A DNA stretch of 64,000 nucleotides from Liquorilactobacillus capillatus DSM 19910. Lineage in GTDB: Bacteria; Bacillota; Bacilli; Lactobacillales; Lactobacillaceae. Where the stretch lies: NCBI RefSeq assembly GCF_001434915.1, contig NZ_AZEF01000010.1, positions 1 to 64,000 on the forward strand, read 5' to 3'. Position numbers and translations under genes: made by a program. This document shows positions 1 to 7,805 of the stretch, in pieces. Below the pieces are notes generated by a model. The model was given only the letters and a program-made list of their open reading frames with translations. It searched no databases and was not told the DNA's origin. The number at the start of each line of letters is the position of its first letter. Within the stretch, counting starts at the first letter, position 1.

Positions 1-54
1 AACGCCGATAGTAGTTGGGGGATCGCCCCCTGCGAGGGTAGGACGTTGCCGTGC
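1..54 (+). rRNA. 5S ribosomal RNA, 3' end (partial)
   Basis: The window opens inside a 5S rRNA. The stretch matches the conserved 3' third of bacterial 5S, including a G-rich/C-rich hairpin (TTGGGGGATCGCCCCC) and the GGGTAGGACGTTGCC end. The 5' part lies outside the window. It implies an rrn operon immediately upstream that continues into the tRNA cluster. The exact 3' end is uncertain by a few bases. Confidence 0.9.
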
Positions 55-60
55 ACTTAT

Positions 61-133
61 TCCGGCATAGCTCAGTTGGTAGAGCACCTGACTGTTAATC
101 AGGTTGTCGACGGTTCGAGCCCGCCTGCCGGAG
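61..133 (+). tRNA. tRNA-Asn (GTT)
   Basis: Full cloverleaf with acceptor TCCGGCA/TGCCGGA and discriminator G. The anticodon loop reads CTGTTAA, anticodon GTT. First of twelve tRNAs directly behind the 5S gene. CCA is not encoded. Confidence 0.97.
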
Positions 134-141
134 TTTATGAT

Positions 142-233
142 GGAGAGTTGTCCGAGTTGGCCGAAGGAGCATGATTGGAAATCATGTAAACGGGTATTAA
201 CCTGTTTCAAGGGTTCGAATCCCTTACTCTCCG
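142..233 (+). tRNA. tRNA-Ser (GGA)
   Basis: Class II tRNA of 92 nt with a long variable arm. Acceptor GGAGAGT/ACTCTCC, discriminator G, anticodon GGA in the loop of the ATGATTGGAAATCAT arm. Confidence 0.96.
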
Positions 234-243
234 TTAGCAAAAC

Positions 244-315
244 GACCCGTTGGTCAAGTGGTTAAGACACCGCCCTTTCACGGCGGTAACATGGGTTCAA
301 ATCCCGTACGGGTCA
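244..315 (+). tRNA. tRNA-Glu (TTC)
   Basis: Cloverleaf with acceptor GACCCGT/ACGGGTC, discriminator A and anticodon TTC within CCGCCCTTTCACGGCGG. Confidence 0.96.
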
Positions 316-319
316 TGTT

Positions 320-392
320 GGAGGATTAGCTCAGTTGGGAGAGCGTCTGCCTTACAAGCAGAGGGTCACAGGTTCGAGCCCTGTATCCTCCA
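320..392 (+). tRNA. tRNA-Val (TAC)
   Basis: Cloverleaf with acceptor GGAGGAT/ATCCTCC and discriminator A. Anticodon stem-loop TCTGC-CTTACAA-GCAGA gives anticodon TAC. Confidence 0.96.
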
Positions 393-402
393 TACACATT
401 TC

Positions 403-476
403 GGTCCTATGGTGTAGGGGTTTATCACGCCTGCCTGTCACGCAGGAGATCGCCGGTTCAAATCCGGCTAGGACCG
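403..476 (+). tRNA. tRNA-Asp (GTC)
   Basis: Cloverleaf with acceptor GGTCCTA/TAGGACC and discriminator G. Anticodon arm CCTGCCTGTCACGCAGG gives GTC. Confidence 0.96.
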
Positions 477-494
477 TTGTATTATATTTTTGAT

Positions 495-570
495 GGCTCG
501 GTAGCTCAGTCGGTAGAGCAATGGATTGAAGCTCCATGTGTCGGCAGTTCGATTCTGTCCCGCGCCACCA
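495..570 (+). tRNA. tRNA-Phe (GAA), CCA encoded
   Basis: Anticodon arm ATGGA-TTGAAGC-TCCAT gives GAA. Acceptor strands are GGCTCGG (495-501) and CCGCGCC (560-566), which leaves a T-C mismatch at pair 4:69 (498/563). Discriminator A and a genomically encoded CCA follow (568-570). All other elements look normal, so I treat it as functional. Confidence 0.95.
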
Positions 571-571
571 T

Positions 572-654
572 GGAAGGGTAGCGAAGTCTGGCTAAACGCG
601 GCGGACTGTAAATCCGCTCCTTCGGGTTCGGTGGTTCGAATCCACTCCCTTCCA
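572..654 (+). tRNA. tRNA-Tyr (GTA)
   Basis: Class II tRNA with a long variable arm. Acceptor GGAAGGG/CCCTTCC, discriminator A, anticodon GTA in CGGACTGTAAATCCG. It starts one base after the CCA of the tRNA-Phe gene. Confidence 0.96.
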
Positions 655-667
655 TTTTTATTATAAT

Positions 668-741
668 AGGGGTATAGTTTAAAGGTAGAACTACGGTCTC
701 CAAAACCGTCAGTGTGGGTTCAATTCCTACTACCCCTGCCA
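668..741 (+). tRNA. tRNA-Trp (CCA), 3' CCA encoded
   Basis: Acceptor AGGGGTA/TACCCCT, discriminator G, anticodon CCA in ACGGTCTCCAAAACCGT. The terminal CCA is encoded at 739-741. Confidence 0.96.
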
Positions 742-746
742 TTGAT

Positions 747-820
747 GGCGATAGTGGCGAAGTGGTTAACGCACCGGATTGTGGCTCCGGCACGCGTGGG
801 TTCGATTCCCACCTATCGCC
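747..820 (+). tRNA. tRNA-His (GTG)
   Basis: Anticodon GTG in CCGGATTGTGGCTCCGG. The acceptor GCGATAG (748-754) pairs with CTATCGC (813-819). The extra G(-1) expected for tRNA-His is encoded at 747, opposite discriminator C820. Confidence 0.96.
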
Positions 821-828
821 CTTAGTAT

Positions 829-900
829 TGGGTTATAGCCAAGCGGTAAGGCAAGGGACTTTGACTCCCTCATGCGCTGGTTCGAATCCAGCTAACCCAG
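829..900 (+). tRNA. tRNA-Gln (TTG)
   Basis: Acceptor TGGGTTA/TAACCCA, discriminator G, anticodon TTG in GGGACTTTGACTCCC. Confidence 0.96.
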
Positions 901-925
901 TAGTGAGGATTTGTTCCTTTAGTAT

Positions 926-996
<71 letters not shown>

Positions 997-1040
997 TTAG
1001 TTGCTTTGAGGCGCTAACTAAACTAACTAAGTTATTTTAT

Positions 1041-1125
1041 GCCGGTGTGGCGGAATTGGCAGACGCGCTGGACTCAAAATCCAGTGCCCGTTGAGGGCGT
1101 ATCGGTTCGACCCCGATCACCGGTA
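1041..1125 (+). tRNA. tRNA-Leu (CAA)
   Basis: Class II tRNA with a long variable arm. Anticodon stem-loop CTGGA-CTCAAAA-TCCAG gives CAA. Acceptor GCCGGTG/CACCGGT has a G-T first pair; discriminator A. Last gene of the cluster. Confidence 0.96.
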
Positions 1126-1150
1126 TTACTAATTATTCGATATATTTAAG

Positions 1151-1180
1151 CACTAACACATTTTGTGTTAGTGTTTTTTT
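1151..1180 (+). terminator. Terminator of the rrn/tRNA cluster
   Basis: Perfect 10-bp stem CACTAACACA/TGTGTTAGTG with a TTT loop, followed by a run of T. It lies 25 nt after the last tRNA and is a textbook intrinsic terminator. Confidence 0.93.
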
Positions 1181-1198
1181 ATATTTTAAGTAAGGAAA

Positions 1199-1215
1199 TG
1201 TTATCTTTTATAACT
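1199..1215 (+). promoter_or_regulatory. Upstream GlnR-like box of amtB
   Basis: TGTTA-N7-TAACT matches the GlnR/TnrA consensus TGTNA-N7-TNACA with one mismatch at the last base. It sits 114 bp (about 11 helical turns) upstream of the better box at 1313, which would suit looping or cooperative binding. Function is inferred. Confidence 0.5.
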
Positions 1216-1302
1216 TTAAATAGATATTAAGCATGTTTTATAAATATATTGGTACTTATTTTTATTAATACCATGTTATCGTTAATTAAGATAGACGTAA
1301 TT

Positions 1303-1329
1303 TATAATGTGATGTTATAATTTATGACA
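1303..1329 (+). promoter_or_regulatory. amtB -10 region with overlapping GlnR box
   Basis: A perfect TATAAT at 1303-1308 is followed by TGTTA-TAATTTA-TGACA (1313-1329), an exact match to the GlnR/TnrA consensus TGTNA-N7-TNACA. The box would cover the transcription start, a position expected for repression by GlnR when nitrogen is plentiful. No good -35 is seen. Confidence 0.65.
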
Positions 1330-1350
1330 TTAGCAATAGGAGGGATAGAG

Positions 1351-2664
1351 ATGAATGGTTCAAACATGACTTTTTTAATTGTTTCTAGTGTTCTTGTTTT
1401 TTTTATGACACCTGGATTAGCTTTTTTTTATGGAGGATTAGTCTCGAGAAAAAATGTTGTTAATACAATGTTGTCAGTTTTCTTTATTTGTGGAATTGCG
1501 GTCTTACTATATGCAGCTGTTGGTTATGAATTATCTTTCAATGGAGATATAGGCGGAATAATTGGAAAAGTTAATCATTTTTTCCTAAGTGGTTTAGATC
1601 TTACCAAAATGCAATCAAAAGAATTAGGAATCAGTGTGGGTGGTTATTTGATTTTCCAAATGATGTTTGCAATTATCACACCTGCATTATTTGTCGGAGC
1701 AATTGTTGGTCGAATGCGTTTTAATTTTTTATTAGTTTTTATTGTCTTATGGTCAATTATTATTTACTATCCAATGGTGCATATTGTATGGAGTCCAACA
1801 GGTCTGCTTGCCTCTTTGGGTGTTTTAGATTTTGCAGGGGGGACAGTTGTACATATAAATGCGGGGATAACCGCACTTATGCTTTCAATTTTTGTTGGTA
1901 AAAGATTGAATTTTGGTAAGAGGCTAAAAGTTGAACATTATAATATGCCTTGGGTACTGCTGGGTACAGCTATTCTATGGATTGGTTGGTATGGCTTTAA
2001 TGCTGGGTCTGCTTTGGGGATGAATGAAATTGCAATTCAAGCCTTTTTAACGACAACTATTGCAACAGGAGCAGCTATGATTACTTGGATGGTTGTAGAT
2101 ATGATCGTTGTTAAAAAGCCGACTTTAGAAGGTGTTTGTACCGGAACAATTTGCGGCCTAGTTGGAATAACGCCAGCAGCAGGTTTTGTAACGACAGTTG
2201 GAGCTTTTGGGATTGGTTTTCTAAGTGCTTTGGCTAGTTACGGGTTTATCACTTACATCAAACCCAAACTAAAATATGACGATCCGTTAGATGCTTTTGG
2301 GTGTCATGGCGTTTCAGGAATAGTTGGTTCAATTCTAACAGGGGCTTTTGCCAGTAAAGCAGCTAATAGTGCGATAACTGAAAATGGTTTATTCTATGGT
2401 GGGGGGTGGCACCAATTATTTATTCAGATTATTGGAACCTTCTTTACTATCGCTTTCGTAGTAGTAATTGTAGCAATAATTGTTATAATAATGAAAAGAT
2501 TTATTAAGATTAGAGTCAATGAAGATGAAGAAATTGAAGGATTGGATAAAGGTGAGCATGGGGAATATGCTGATTATACGATAGCGGCGCAAACAAGTGA
2601 TATTGAAAAGTATCGAAAAGAGTTTCAAGGTCAATTAGCGCGTTTTAATAAACCCAAGGAATGA
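1351..2664 (+). CDS. amtB: Ammonium transporter, Amt family
   Basis: Polytopic inner-membrane channel that conducts ammonium/ammonia. The translation is a chain of hydrophobic helices with family signatures FAGGTVVHINAG and GCHGVSG. The twin pore histidines fall at about residues 168 and 319, as in the family (His168 and His318 in E. coli). I take the ATG at 1351 because AGGAGG stands 7 nt before it; the upstream in-frame ATG at 1324 lies inside the presumed operator/start site and has no ribosome site. That gives 437 aa, a usual length. No glnK (PII) gene is adjacent, so PII control, if any, is encoded elsewhere. The two GlnR-type boxes upstream suggest nitrogen control. Confidence 0.93.
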   Translation: MNGSNMTFLIVSSVLVFFMTPGLAFFYGGLVSRKNVVNTMLSVFFICGIAVLLYAAVGYELSFNGDIGGIIGKVNHFFLSGLDLTKMQSKELGISVGGYLIFQMMFAIITPALFVGAIVGRMRFNFLLVFIVLWSIIIYYPMVHIVWSPTGLLASLGVLDFAGGTVVHINAGITALMLSIFVGKRLNFGKRLKVEHYNMPWVLLGTAILWIGWYGFNAGSALGMNEIAIQAFLTTTIATGAAMITWMVVDMIVVKKPTLEGVCTGTICGLVGITPAAGFVTTVGAFGIGFLSALASYGFITYIKPKLKYDDPLDAFGCHGVSGIVGSILTGAFASKAANSAITENGLFYGGGWHQLFIQIIGTFFTIAFVVVIVAIIVIIMKRFIKIRVNEDEEIEGLDKGEHGEYADYTIAAQTSDIEKYRKEFQGQLARFNKPKE

Positions 2665-2697
2665 TTGAGGATCTCTAGTTAATACACATAAAAAAAA

Positions 2698-2840
2698 GAG
2701 TGTGAATAAGTGAACTGCCTTACAAAACTTGATTTACATGTCCAAGTTTTGTAAGGCAGTACAAAGTCGGAAAAATTTGAGTAATTCGAAGTTAGACGGA
2801 GAATTTTGACTTATGGAATACGTTTATACGGAACAAAAGA
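2698..2840 (+). repeat. Dispersed intergenic palindromic repeat, copy A
   Basis: This spacer shares long near-identical blocks with 7528-7657 and, in reverse orientation, with 22591-22700. The core AATTCGAAGTTAGACGG and the end AATTTTGACTTATGGAA are common to A and B. Compared with B, copy A lacks about 44 nt lying between two TGAGTA direct repeats and carries an extra hairpin insert of about 55 nt near its left end. No coding capacity was seen. Confidence 0.75.
2714..2760. repeat. Perfect 18-bp inverted repeat nested in repeat copy A
   Basis: Arms at 2714-2731 and 2743-2760 (ACTGCCTTACAAAACTTG and its complement) are separated by 11 nt. No T-run follows, so it is not a normal terminator. 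Copy B has ATAAGTCGG at the same place, so this looks like a later insertion. Confidence 0.8.
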
Positions 2841-2880
2841 GGAGCTGTGCCAAAAGTTAACTTTTGGTACAGCTCCTTTT
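2841..2880. terminator. Terminator between amtB and the exonuclease gene
   Basis: A 16-bp stem, GGAGCTGTGCCAAAAG (2841-2856) with CTTTTGGTACAGCTCC (2861-2876), TTAA loop and TTTT tail. One G-T pair is present. It lies between convergent genes and may work both ways, because the minus strand also shows a short T-rich tail. Confidence 0.85.
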
Positions 2881-2930
2881 TAGGTAAGTATAAATTATTT
2901 GTGATATTTACAATGTTAAGTTAGTAAAAC

Positions 2931-3467
2931 TTATTTAAAAGACTTAATGAATTTACTAATATCGGCAGCACCAAACTTCTGAAGTTGATATAATAAAATG
3001 TTAGCACAAGCTAAGCTATCGTCTAGTGCATTATGGTGATTGTGCAACTGAATCTTTAATTGGTCACAGACGGTGTTTAGTTTATGGTTTTCAAAATTCT
3101 TAAAATAAGAACGGCTAGTTTTTAGTGTATCTAAGACAAGAAATGTTGGATTAACGATATCGTAAGAAGATAACGTATTTTTTAAAACACTACAGTCGAA
3201 AGTCGCATTATGTGCAACGATTAATTTGTTGGGCGCGAATAAGGGTGAAATATGTGGCCAGAGTTCTGCAAAGGTTGGCGCGTTTGCCACATCTTCAGGC
3301 GTTATACCGTGAATCTGGATATTTCGACGTTTAAAAGGGGCTTGCGGATTTATTAACGAATAAAACTCATCCACTATTCGATTTTGACGTACAACAGTTA
3401 AGGCAATGGAACAGGCACTATTTCTTTTATAATTAGCAGTTTCGAAATCTAATGAAACAAAGTCCAT
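2931..3467 (-). CDS. DnaQ-like 3'-5' exonuclease (DEDDh family)
   Basis: Predicted 3'-5' exonuclease related to the epsilon subunit of DNA polymerase III, 178 aa with only the nuclease domain. Motif I is LDFETA (Asp7, Glu9), motif II VAHNATFD (His86, Asp91) and motif III HNALDD (His145, Asp150), so all catalytic acids and the DEDDh histidine are present. The ATG follows AGGAGG at a normal distance. It lies 11 nt downstream of exoA on the same strand, so the two probably form a DNA-repair operon. There is no BRCT or polymerase domain; its physiological substrate cannot be told from sequence. Confidence 0.88.
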   Translation of the reverse strand: MDFVSLDFETANYKRNSACSIALTVVRQNRIVDEFYSLINPQAPFKRRNIQIHGITPEDVANAPTFAELWPHISPLFAPNKLIVAHNATFDCSVLKNTLSSYDIVNPTFLVLDTLKTSRSYFKNFENHKLNTVCDQLKIQLHNHHNALDDSLACANILLYQLQKFGAADISKFIKSFK

Positions 3468-3478
3468 AATTGACCTCC

Positions 3479-4234
3479 TTATAAAGCAGCTTCCAAAAGA
3501 ATAGGACAGTGATCTGAACCGTAAATATGTGTTAAAATAGCAGCAGTTACTATTTTATCTTGCAGTATATTTGAAGTAATAAAATAATCTATCCGCCACC
3601 CAGCATTATTATCGCGAGCATGGAAACGGTAACTCCACCAAGAATAGATCCCAGTTTCATCAGGATGAAGATAACGAAATGAGTCTGTAAAACCGGCAGC
3701 TAAGAGAGTTGACATCTTTTGGCGTTCTTCGGCTGAAAAGCCCGCATTGTGCTGGTTTGTTCTCCAGTTCTTCAAATCAATTTTTTTATGGGCGACGTTT
3801 AAGTCACCACATAAAATAACGGGCTTTTGACTATCTAAAGCCTGAAGATATGCTAGAAAGGCTGTCTCCCATTCTAATCTGAAGGAAAGCCGTTTTAATT
3901 TAGTTTGTGAATTGGGTGTGTAACAAGTTACTAAGAAAAAAGTGGGGTACTCAAGTGTAATGACGCGACCTTCATGGTCCAATGTTTCGTTGTTGATACC
4001 GTATATTGCTCGTATTGCAGGTACTTTAGCAAAAATCGCTGTTCCTGAATAACCTTTTTTATCGGCATAATTCCAATATTGCACATAACCAGGTAGGTTA
4101 AGATTAACTTGACCTTCTTGCAACTTGGTTTCCTGAAGGCAGAAAAAGTCTGCATCTTGCTCAGCAAAAACAGACATAAAATCTTTTTTTAGAATAGCAC
4201 GCAAACCATTAACATTCCATGAAATAAACTTCAT
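3479..4234 (-). CDS. exoA: Exodeoxyribonuclease III / AP endonuclease
   Basis: Cytoplasmic base-excision-repair enzyme that cuts the backbone at abasic sites and removes nucleotides from 3' ends. The 251-aa protein is a complete exonuclease-endonuclease-phosphatase fold: SWNVNGLR at the N terminus (Asn7), QETKL with metal ligand Glu35, GDLNVAH with Asp144 and Asn146, and SDHCPI with Asp241-His242 near the C terminus. Length matches Bacillus ExoA closely. The downstream neighbour on the same strand is a DnaQ-like exonuclease 11 nt away. Confidence 0.93.
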   Translation of the reverse strand: MKFISWNVNGLRAILKKDFMSVFAEQDADFFCLQETKLQEGQVNLNLPGYVQYWNYADKKGYSGTAIFAKVPAIRAIYGINNETLDHEGRVITLEYPTFFLVTCYTPNSQTKLKRLSFRLEWETAFLAYLQALDSQKPVILCGDLNVAHKKIDLKNWRTNQHNAGFSAEERQKMSTLLAAGFTDSFRYLHPDETGIYSWWSYRFHARDNNAGWRIDYFITSNILQDKIVTAAILTHIYGSDHCPILLEAAL

Positions 4235-4360
4235 TTATCTTTAACACCCTTCATAAATCGTCTAGAATTAATTTTAACAGCTGTAATAAAGAAAAACTAG
4301 TTGTAACTTTCGTTTATAAAATATTTAATGATTACTTTTTGATTGTGAGGACCTTGTAAA

Positions 4361-5269
4361 ATGAATCAGGCAGATAAAAACTTTTATAATTTATTTGAAG
4401 AAAGTAAAATTCTTATCAATGAACCTTTATCAAAATATACCAATACTAAGACTGGCGGACAGGCAGATTTACTGGCTTTCCCTAGGAAGACTTCTGAGCT
4501 GAAACAGATGATAGTTGAGGCTAGAAGATTAGAAATTCCGGTTACAGTTGTAGGTAATGCCAGCAATCTAATCGTGCGGGATGGCGGAATCAGAGGGCTG
4601 GTACTGATTTTGATTGAATTAAATCAAATCAGAGTTGCGGGTGACCAAGTTACTGCACAAGCAGGGGCATCACTTATCGATACAACGGAGGCTGCATACA
4701 AAGCTGGATTGTCTGGGTTAGAATTTGCCGCAGGGATTCCAGGTAGTGTTGGGGGAGCAATTTTTATGAATGCAGGGGCTTATGGTGGTGAAATAAGTGA
4801 AGTAACAGCTGCAGTCGAAGTGTTAACCCGTGCAGGTGAGATACGTCTCTATCAAAATGGCGAGTTAGATTTTGGTTATCGTCATAGTCGGATTCAAGAT
4901 GAGGATGATATTGTTCTTGAAGCTATTTTTGAGCTTACAGAAGCTAAAAAGAAGAAGATTCGTGCACAAATGGATGATTTTAACTTTTTACGAGCTTCTA
5001 AACAACCTCTTGAATATCCTTCGTGTGGGAGTGTCTTTAAGCGCCCACAAGGTCATTATACTGGTAAATTGATTCACGATGCTGGGTTGCAGGGATTTAG
5101 AATCGGTGGAGCACAAGTATCACTTAAGCATGCTGGCTTTATCGTTAATATTGGGTTTGCAACGGCGACAGATTACCTAGCTGTAATTAGACATATCCAA
5201 GAAACGATTTATGCTAAGTTTCAGGTCCGCTTAGAAACGGAAGTACGAATTATAGGTGAAGATAAATAG
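4361..5269 (+). CDS. murB: UDP-N-acetylenolpyruvoylglucosamine reductase
   Basis: FAD enzyme that reduces enolpyruvyl-UDP-GlcNAc with NADPH to UDP-MurNAc, the second committed step of peptidoglycan synthesis, in the cytoplasm. The 302-aa chain has the FAD-binding part ([43 protein letters not shown]) and the C-terminal substrate domain with [10 protein letters not shown], whose Ser224 is the expected proton donor. It belongs to the type IIb form lacking the extra loop of E. coli MurB. ATG at 4361 is preceded by GAGG at 4347. It appears monocistronic with its own terminator. Confidence 0.96.
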   Translation: MNQADKNFYNLFEESKILINEPLSKYTNTKTGGQADLLAFPRKTSELKQMIVEARRLEIPVTVVGNASNLIVRDGGIRGLVLILIELNQIRVAGDQVTAQAGASLIDTTEAAYKAGLSGLEFAAGIPGSVGGAIFMNAGAYGGEISEVTAAVEVLTRAGEIRLYQNGELDFGYRHSRIQDEDDIVLEAIFELTEAKKKKIRAQMDDFNFLRASKQPLEYPSCGSVFKRPQGHYTGKLIHDAGLQGFRIGGAQVSLKHAGFIVNIGFATATDYLAVIRHIQETIYAKFQVRLETEVRIIGEDK

Positions 5270-5279
5270 TTAGCGAAAG

Positions 5280-5317
5280 AGAAGTTCCTTGTAAAGATAA
5301 GCGAACTTCTTTTTTTT
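5280..5317 (+). terminator. murB terminator
   Basis: Stem AGAAGTTC/GAACTTCT with a 15-nt loop followed by seven or more T, starting 10 nt after the murB stop. Confidence 0.85.
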
Positions 5318-5360
5318 ACTGCTAATTTTTGTCATAATAAATAACGAGGAGGTTAGTTGG

Positions 5361-7472
5361 ATGACAGTCGTTGAAACAGTGATTTTGTTAGTAGCGTTGG
5401 TTTTAGTATCAAATTTAGTTAATCACTATTTTAAAACGATTCCAGTCAGTTTGATTCAGATTTTTATTGGTACAACTGTGGCGCTTGTCTTTAATCTAAA
5501 AATTGATTTGAATTCTAGCTGGTTTTTGTTACTTTTTATTGCACCGCTACTATACAACGATGGACGTAAATTTCCTAAACATGAGCTATGGAAGTTAAAG
5601 GGAGCCATTATTAATAATGCGATTATTTTAGTTTTCATTACAATTCTTGTGGGCGGGTATTTAATTTACTTAGTGATACCGTCGTTGCCTTTACCAGTTA
5701 GCTTTGCCCTAGCAGCTGTCTTAGCACCAACCGATCCTGTCGCGGTGCACTCTATTTCAAAACAGGTTAAACTTCCTGATAATATTTTACATTTGGTTAG
5801 TGGTGAAAGTTTAATTAATGATGCGAGTGGTTTGATTGGTTTCAAATATGCTTTGGGAGTTGCTGTGACAGGTTATTTTTCTTTTTCACAGGCAATTGGT
5901 GACTTCTTTTACATGGCTTCAATTGGTTTGCTTGCTGGAATTATTTTAATAAACTTAGTGATTTTTATAATCGAGTGGCTCGTAGTTAAGGGCTTTAATG
6001 ATGTTATTTTTAATACAGTCTTACAGGTTTCGGTACCGTTCATTGTTTACTTACTGACGGAAAAATATCTACATGCTTCGGGTGTCATTGCAGTAGTTGT
6101 CGCAGGCGTTTTCTTTTCATCCAAACGAGCAACTTTTAATAGCGTCCAACCTGAAATTAATTTAGTCAGCGAGCGGATGTGGGATATTATTGTCTACTTA
6201 CTTAATGGAACTATGTTCACTATTCTGGGAGTTGAGCTCCCTGTTGCGACAATGGGAACAATAAAGAATGAACGAATTAGTACACCAAGTGCAATTTTAC
6301 TGGTTTTTATAGTTTGGTTTATCTTGTTAGCAATCCGAGTTATTTGGACGTATTGTTACCAGTTGTTTGATCATGAAAAGAGTGACAAATCTTTTCGGAT
6401 AAGATTTAAGATAGCGATGTTGTCTGGTTTATCAGGTGTTCGTGGTGCAATTACAATGGCAGCCGCTTTGACAATTCCGTTGCACACTCTTTCAGGTGAA
6501 GTCTTTCCAGAGCGTGCGCTAGTCTTATTTATAGCTGCGGGAGTCATTATTCTAAGTATGATAATGGCAATCGTGACTCTGCCTATGATTGCGGGACATA
6601 CACTTGAATTAGAAACGCGTGGGGGAGTCGTCGGACTTGAAGAACATGATGACAGTGATGAGGATGAAGACTCATTTATGCTGAACTTAAATCAAGCTAA
6701 GTTATATATCCTAAAAAGTGCGGTTCGTAGTTTAGAAGAACAACGGCGGATGAATAATCAACTTGCAGTTTACCATTTGATTTTGGAATATCAGCATATG
6801 ATCAAGAGCATTGAAAATGATGAACGTGGTGAAGACGAAACCTTAGCCGCAACAACAGATGAAATTAAGTTGCGTAAGGTTGCATTGAAGGGACAACTAA
6901 TGGAATTGCAACGGTTGTTTCGGACGAACCAGATTCACAAAAAGTCTTATTTAAAATCACGCAAAAACTTGCTTAAGCAACTAAAAAATGTGGACCATAT
7001 CGCACGAATCAGACAAACATGGCTTTTTCCAACTTTTGGGCAATCATTAGGGAAGATACTTCGGAGGGTTAGTCTGTGGAACGGAGTAAGACAGGATGAA
7101 ACGTATGGGGTAGAAATGCGTTTTATTGAACGAACACTTGCAAAAGCAGCAATTAAATCGTTGTCAGAATATTTAAAAAATCCTGATGTTAATGAAAAAG
7201 CTTTTAATCGTGAAGTGATTTATCATTTGATAATCGGCTACCGAAATATAGTTGAGAAGCAAAAGAGTAGTGATTTTTTAGGCAAAAAAGAATATCAAGA
7301 TCAGATTCATAAGTTACGGTTTAGATCGGTCAGTGCTCAACGGCTTTCATTGCAGTATTTAGTTGAGCAGGGCTACATTACCCACCAGATTGCAATAAAA
7401 CTACAACAGTATATTAACCACGAGGAGAGTTTGATTTTACGCTCAAGTGGGTTGCATAATATGGATCATTAG
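5361..7472 (+). CDS. CPA1-family Na+(K+)/H+ antiporter
   Basis: Membrane exchanger of monovalent cations for protons, NhaP/NhaK-like. The first 410 or so residues form about 12 hydrophobic segments with the ion-site signatures PTDPVAV (Asp125) and GESLINDASG (Asn153-Asp154) and a later conserved arginine block SGVRGAITMA. The last 280 residues form a charged helical cytoplasmic domain, giving 703 aa in total, at the long end for the family. A GAGGAGG ribosome site precedes the ATG. Candidate roles are pH and sodium/potassium homeostasis; ion preference cannot be read from the sequence. Confidence 0.9.
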   Translation: MTVVETVILLVALVLVSNLVNHYFKTIPVSLIQIFIGTTVALVFNLKIDLNSSWFLLLFIAPLLYNDGRKFPKHELWKLKGAIINNAIILVFITILVGGYLIYLVIPSLPLPVSFALAAVLAPTDPVAVHSISKQVKLPDNILHLVSGESLINDASGLIGFKYALGVAVTGYFSFSQAIGDFFYMASIGLLAGIILINLVIFIIEWLVVKGFNDVIFNTVLQVSVPFIVYLLTEKYLHASGVIAVVVAGVFFSSKRATFNSVQPEINLVSERMWDIIVYLLNGTMFTILGVELPVATMGTIKNERISTPSAILLVFIVWFILLAIRVIWTYCYQLFDHEKSDKSFRIRFKIAMLSGLSGVRGAITMAAALTIPLHTLSGEVFPERALVLFIAAGVIILSMIMAIVTLPMIAGHTLELETRGGVVGLEEHDDSDEDEDSFMLNLNQAKLYILKSAVRSLEEQRRMNNQLAVYHLILEYQHMIKSIENDERGEDETLAATTDEIKLRKVALKGQLMELQRLFRTNQIHKKSYLKSRKNLLKQLKNVDHIARIRQTWLFPTFGQSLGKILRRVSLWNGVRQDETYGVEMRFIERTLAKAAIKSLSEYLKNPDVNEKAFNREVIYHLIIGYRNIVEKQKSSDFLGKKEYQDQIHKLRFRSVSAQRLSLQYLVEQGYITHQIAIKLQQYINHEESLILRSSGLHNMDH

Positions 7473-7527
7473 AGATGATGATAGCAAGATTGGACCTCTT
7501 GGATATGTTGGTAGAGACTAAATAAGA

Positions 7528-7657
7528 GAGTGTGACATAAGTCGGGAAAATTTGAGTACTAACTCAAAATTACGAACATAGCGAGTACTTTGCTATGAGT
7601 AATTCGAAGTTAGACGGAGAATTTTGACTTATGGAACACGTTTATACGGAATAAAAG
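7528..7657 (+). repeat. Dispersed intergenic palindromic repeat, copy B
   Basis: The most complete copy. Its ends form imperfect inverted repeats (GTGTGACATAAGTC at 7530-7543 against GACTTATGGAACAC at 7626-7639). Inside are TTTGAGT-ACTA-ACTCAAA and ATTAC..CATAGC..GCTATG..GTAAT hairpins. It therefore could fold into a branched structure as DNA or RNA. No ORF. It lies in a 333-nt spacer after the antiporter gene that otherwise holds only a terminator. Confidence 0.78.
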
Positions 7658-7697
7658 AGGAGCTGTGCCAAAACTTAACTTTTGGCACAGCTCCTTT
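7658..7697. terminator. Terminator after the antiporter gene
   Basis: A perfect 16-bp stem AGGAGCTGTGCCAAAA/TTTTGGCACAGCTCCT with loop CTTAAC and a short T tail. Nearly identical to the hairpin at 2841-2880. It separates convergent genes and may act on both strands. Confidence 0.85.
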
Positions 7698-7805
7698 AAT
7701 TTTAGCGGATAGACTGTAAATAATTAATCAATAAACATTAGTTAATGCTTACAGATCAAGTAATAGTTGTCTTCAAAGTGAGAAAGCTTTTTATTTTGAT
7801 AATCA

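Noticed and set aside
1324-1350. Upstream ATG for amtB at 1324
   Set aside because: It overlaps the GlnR box and likely transcript start and has no ribosome site; AGGAGG supports ATG 1351.
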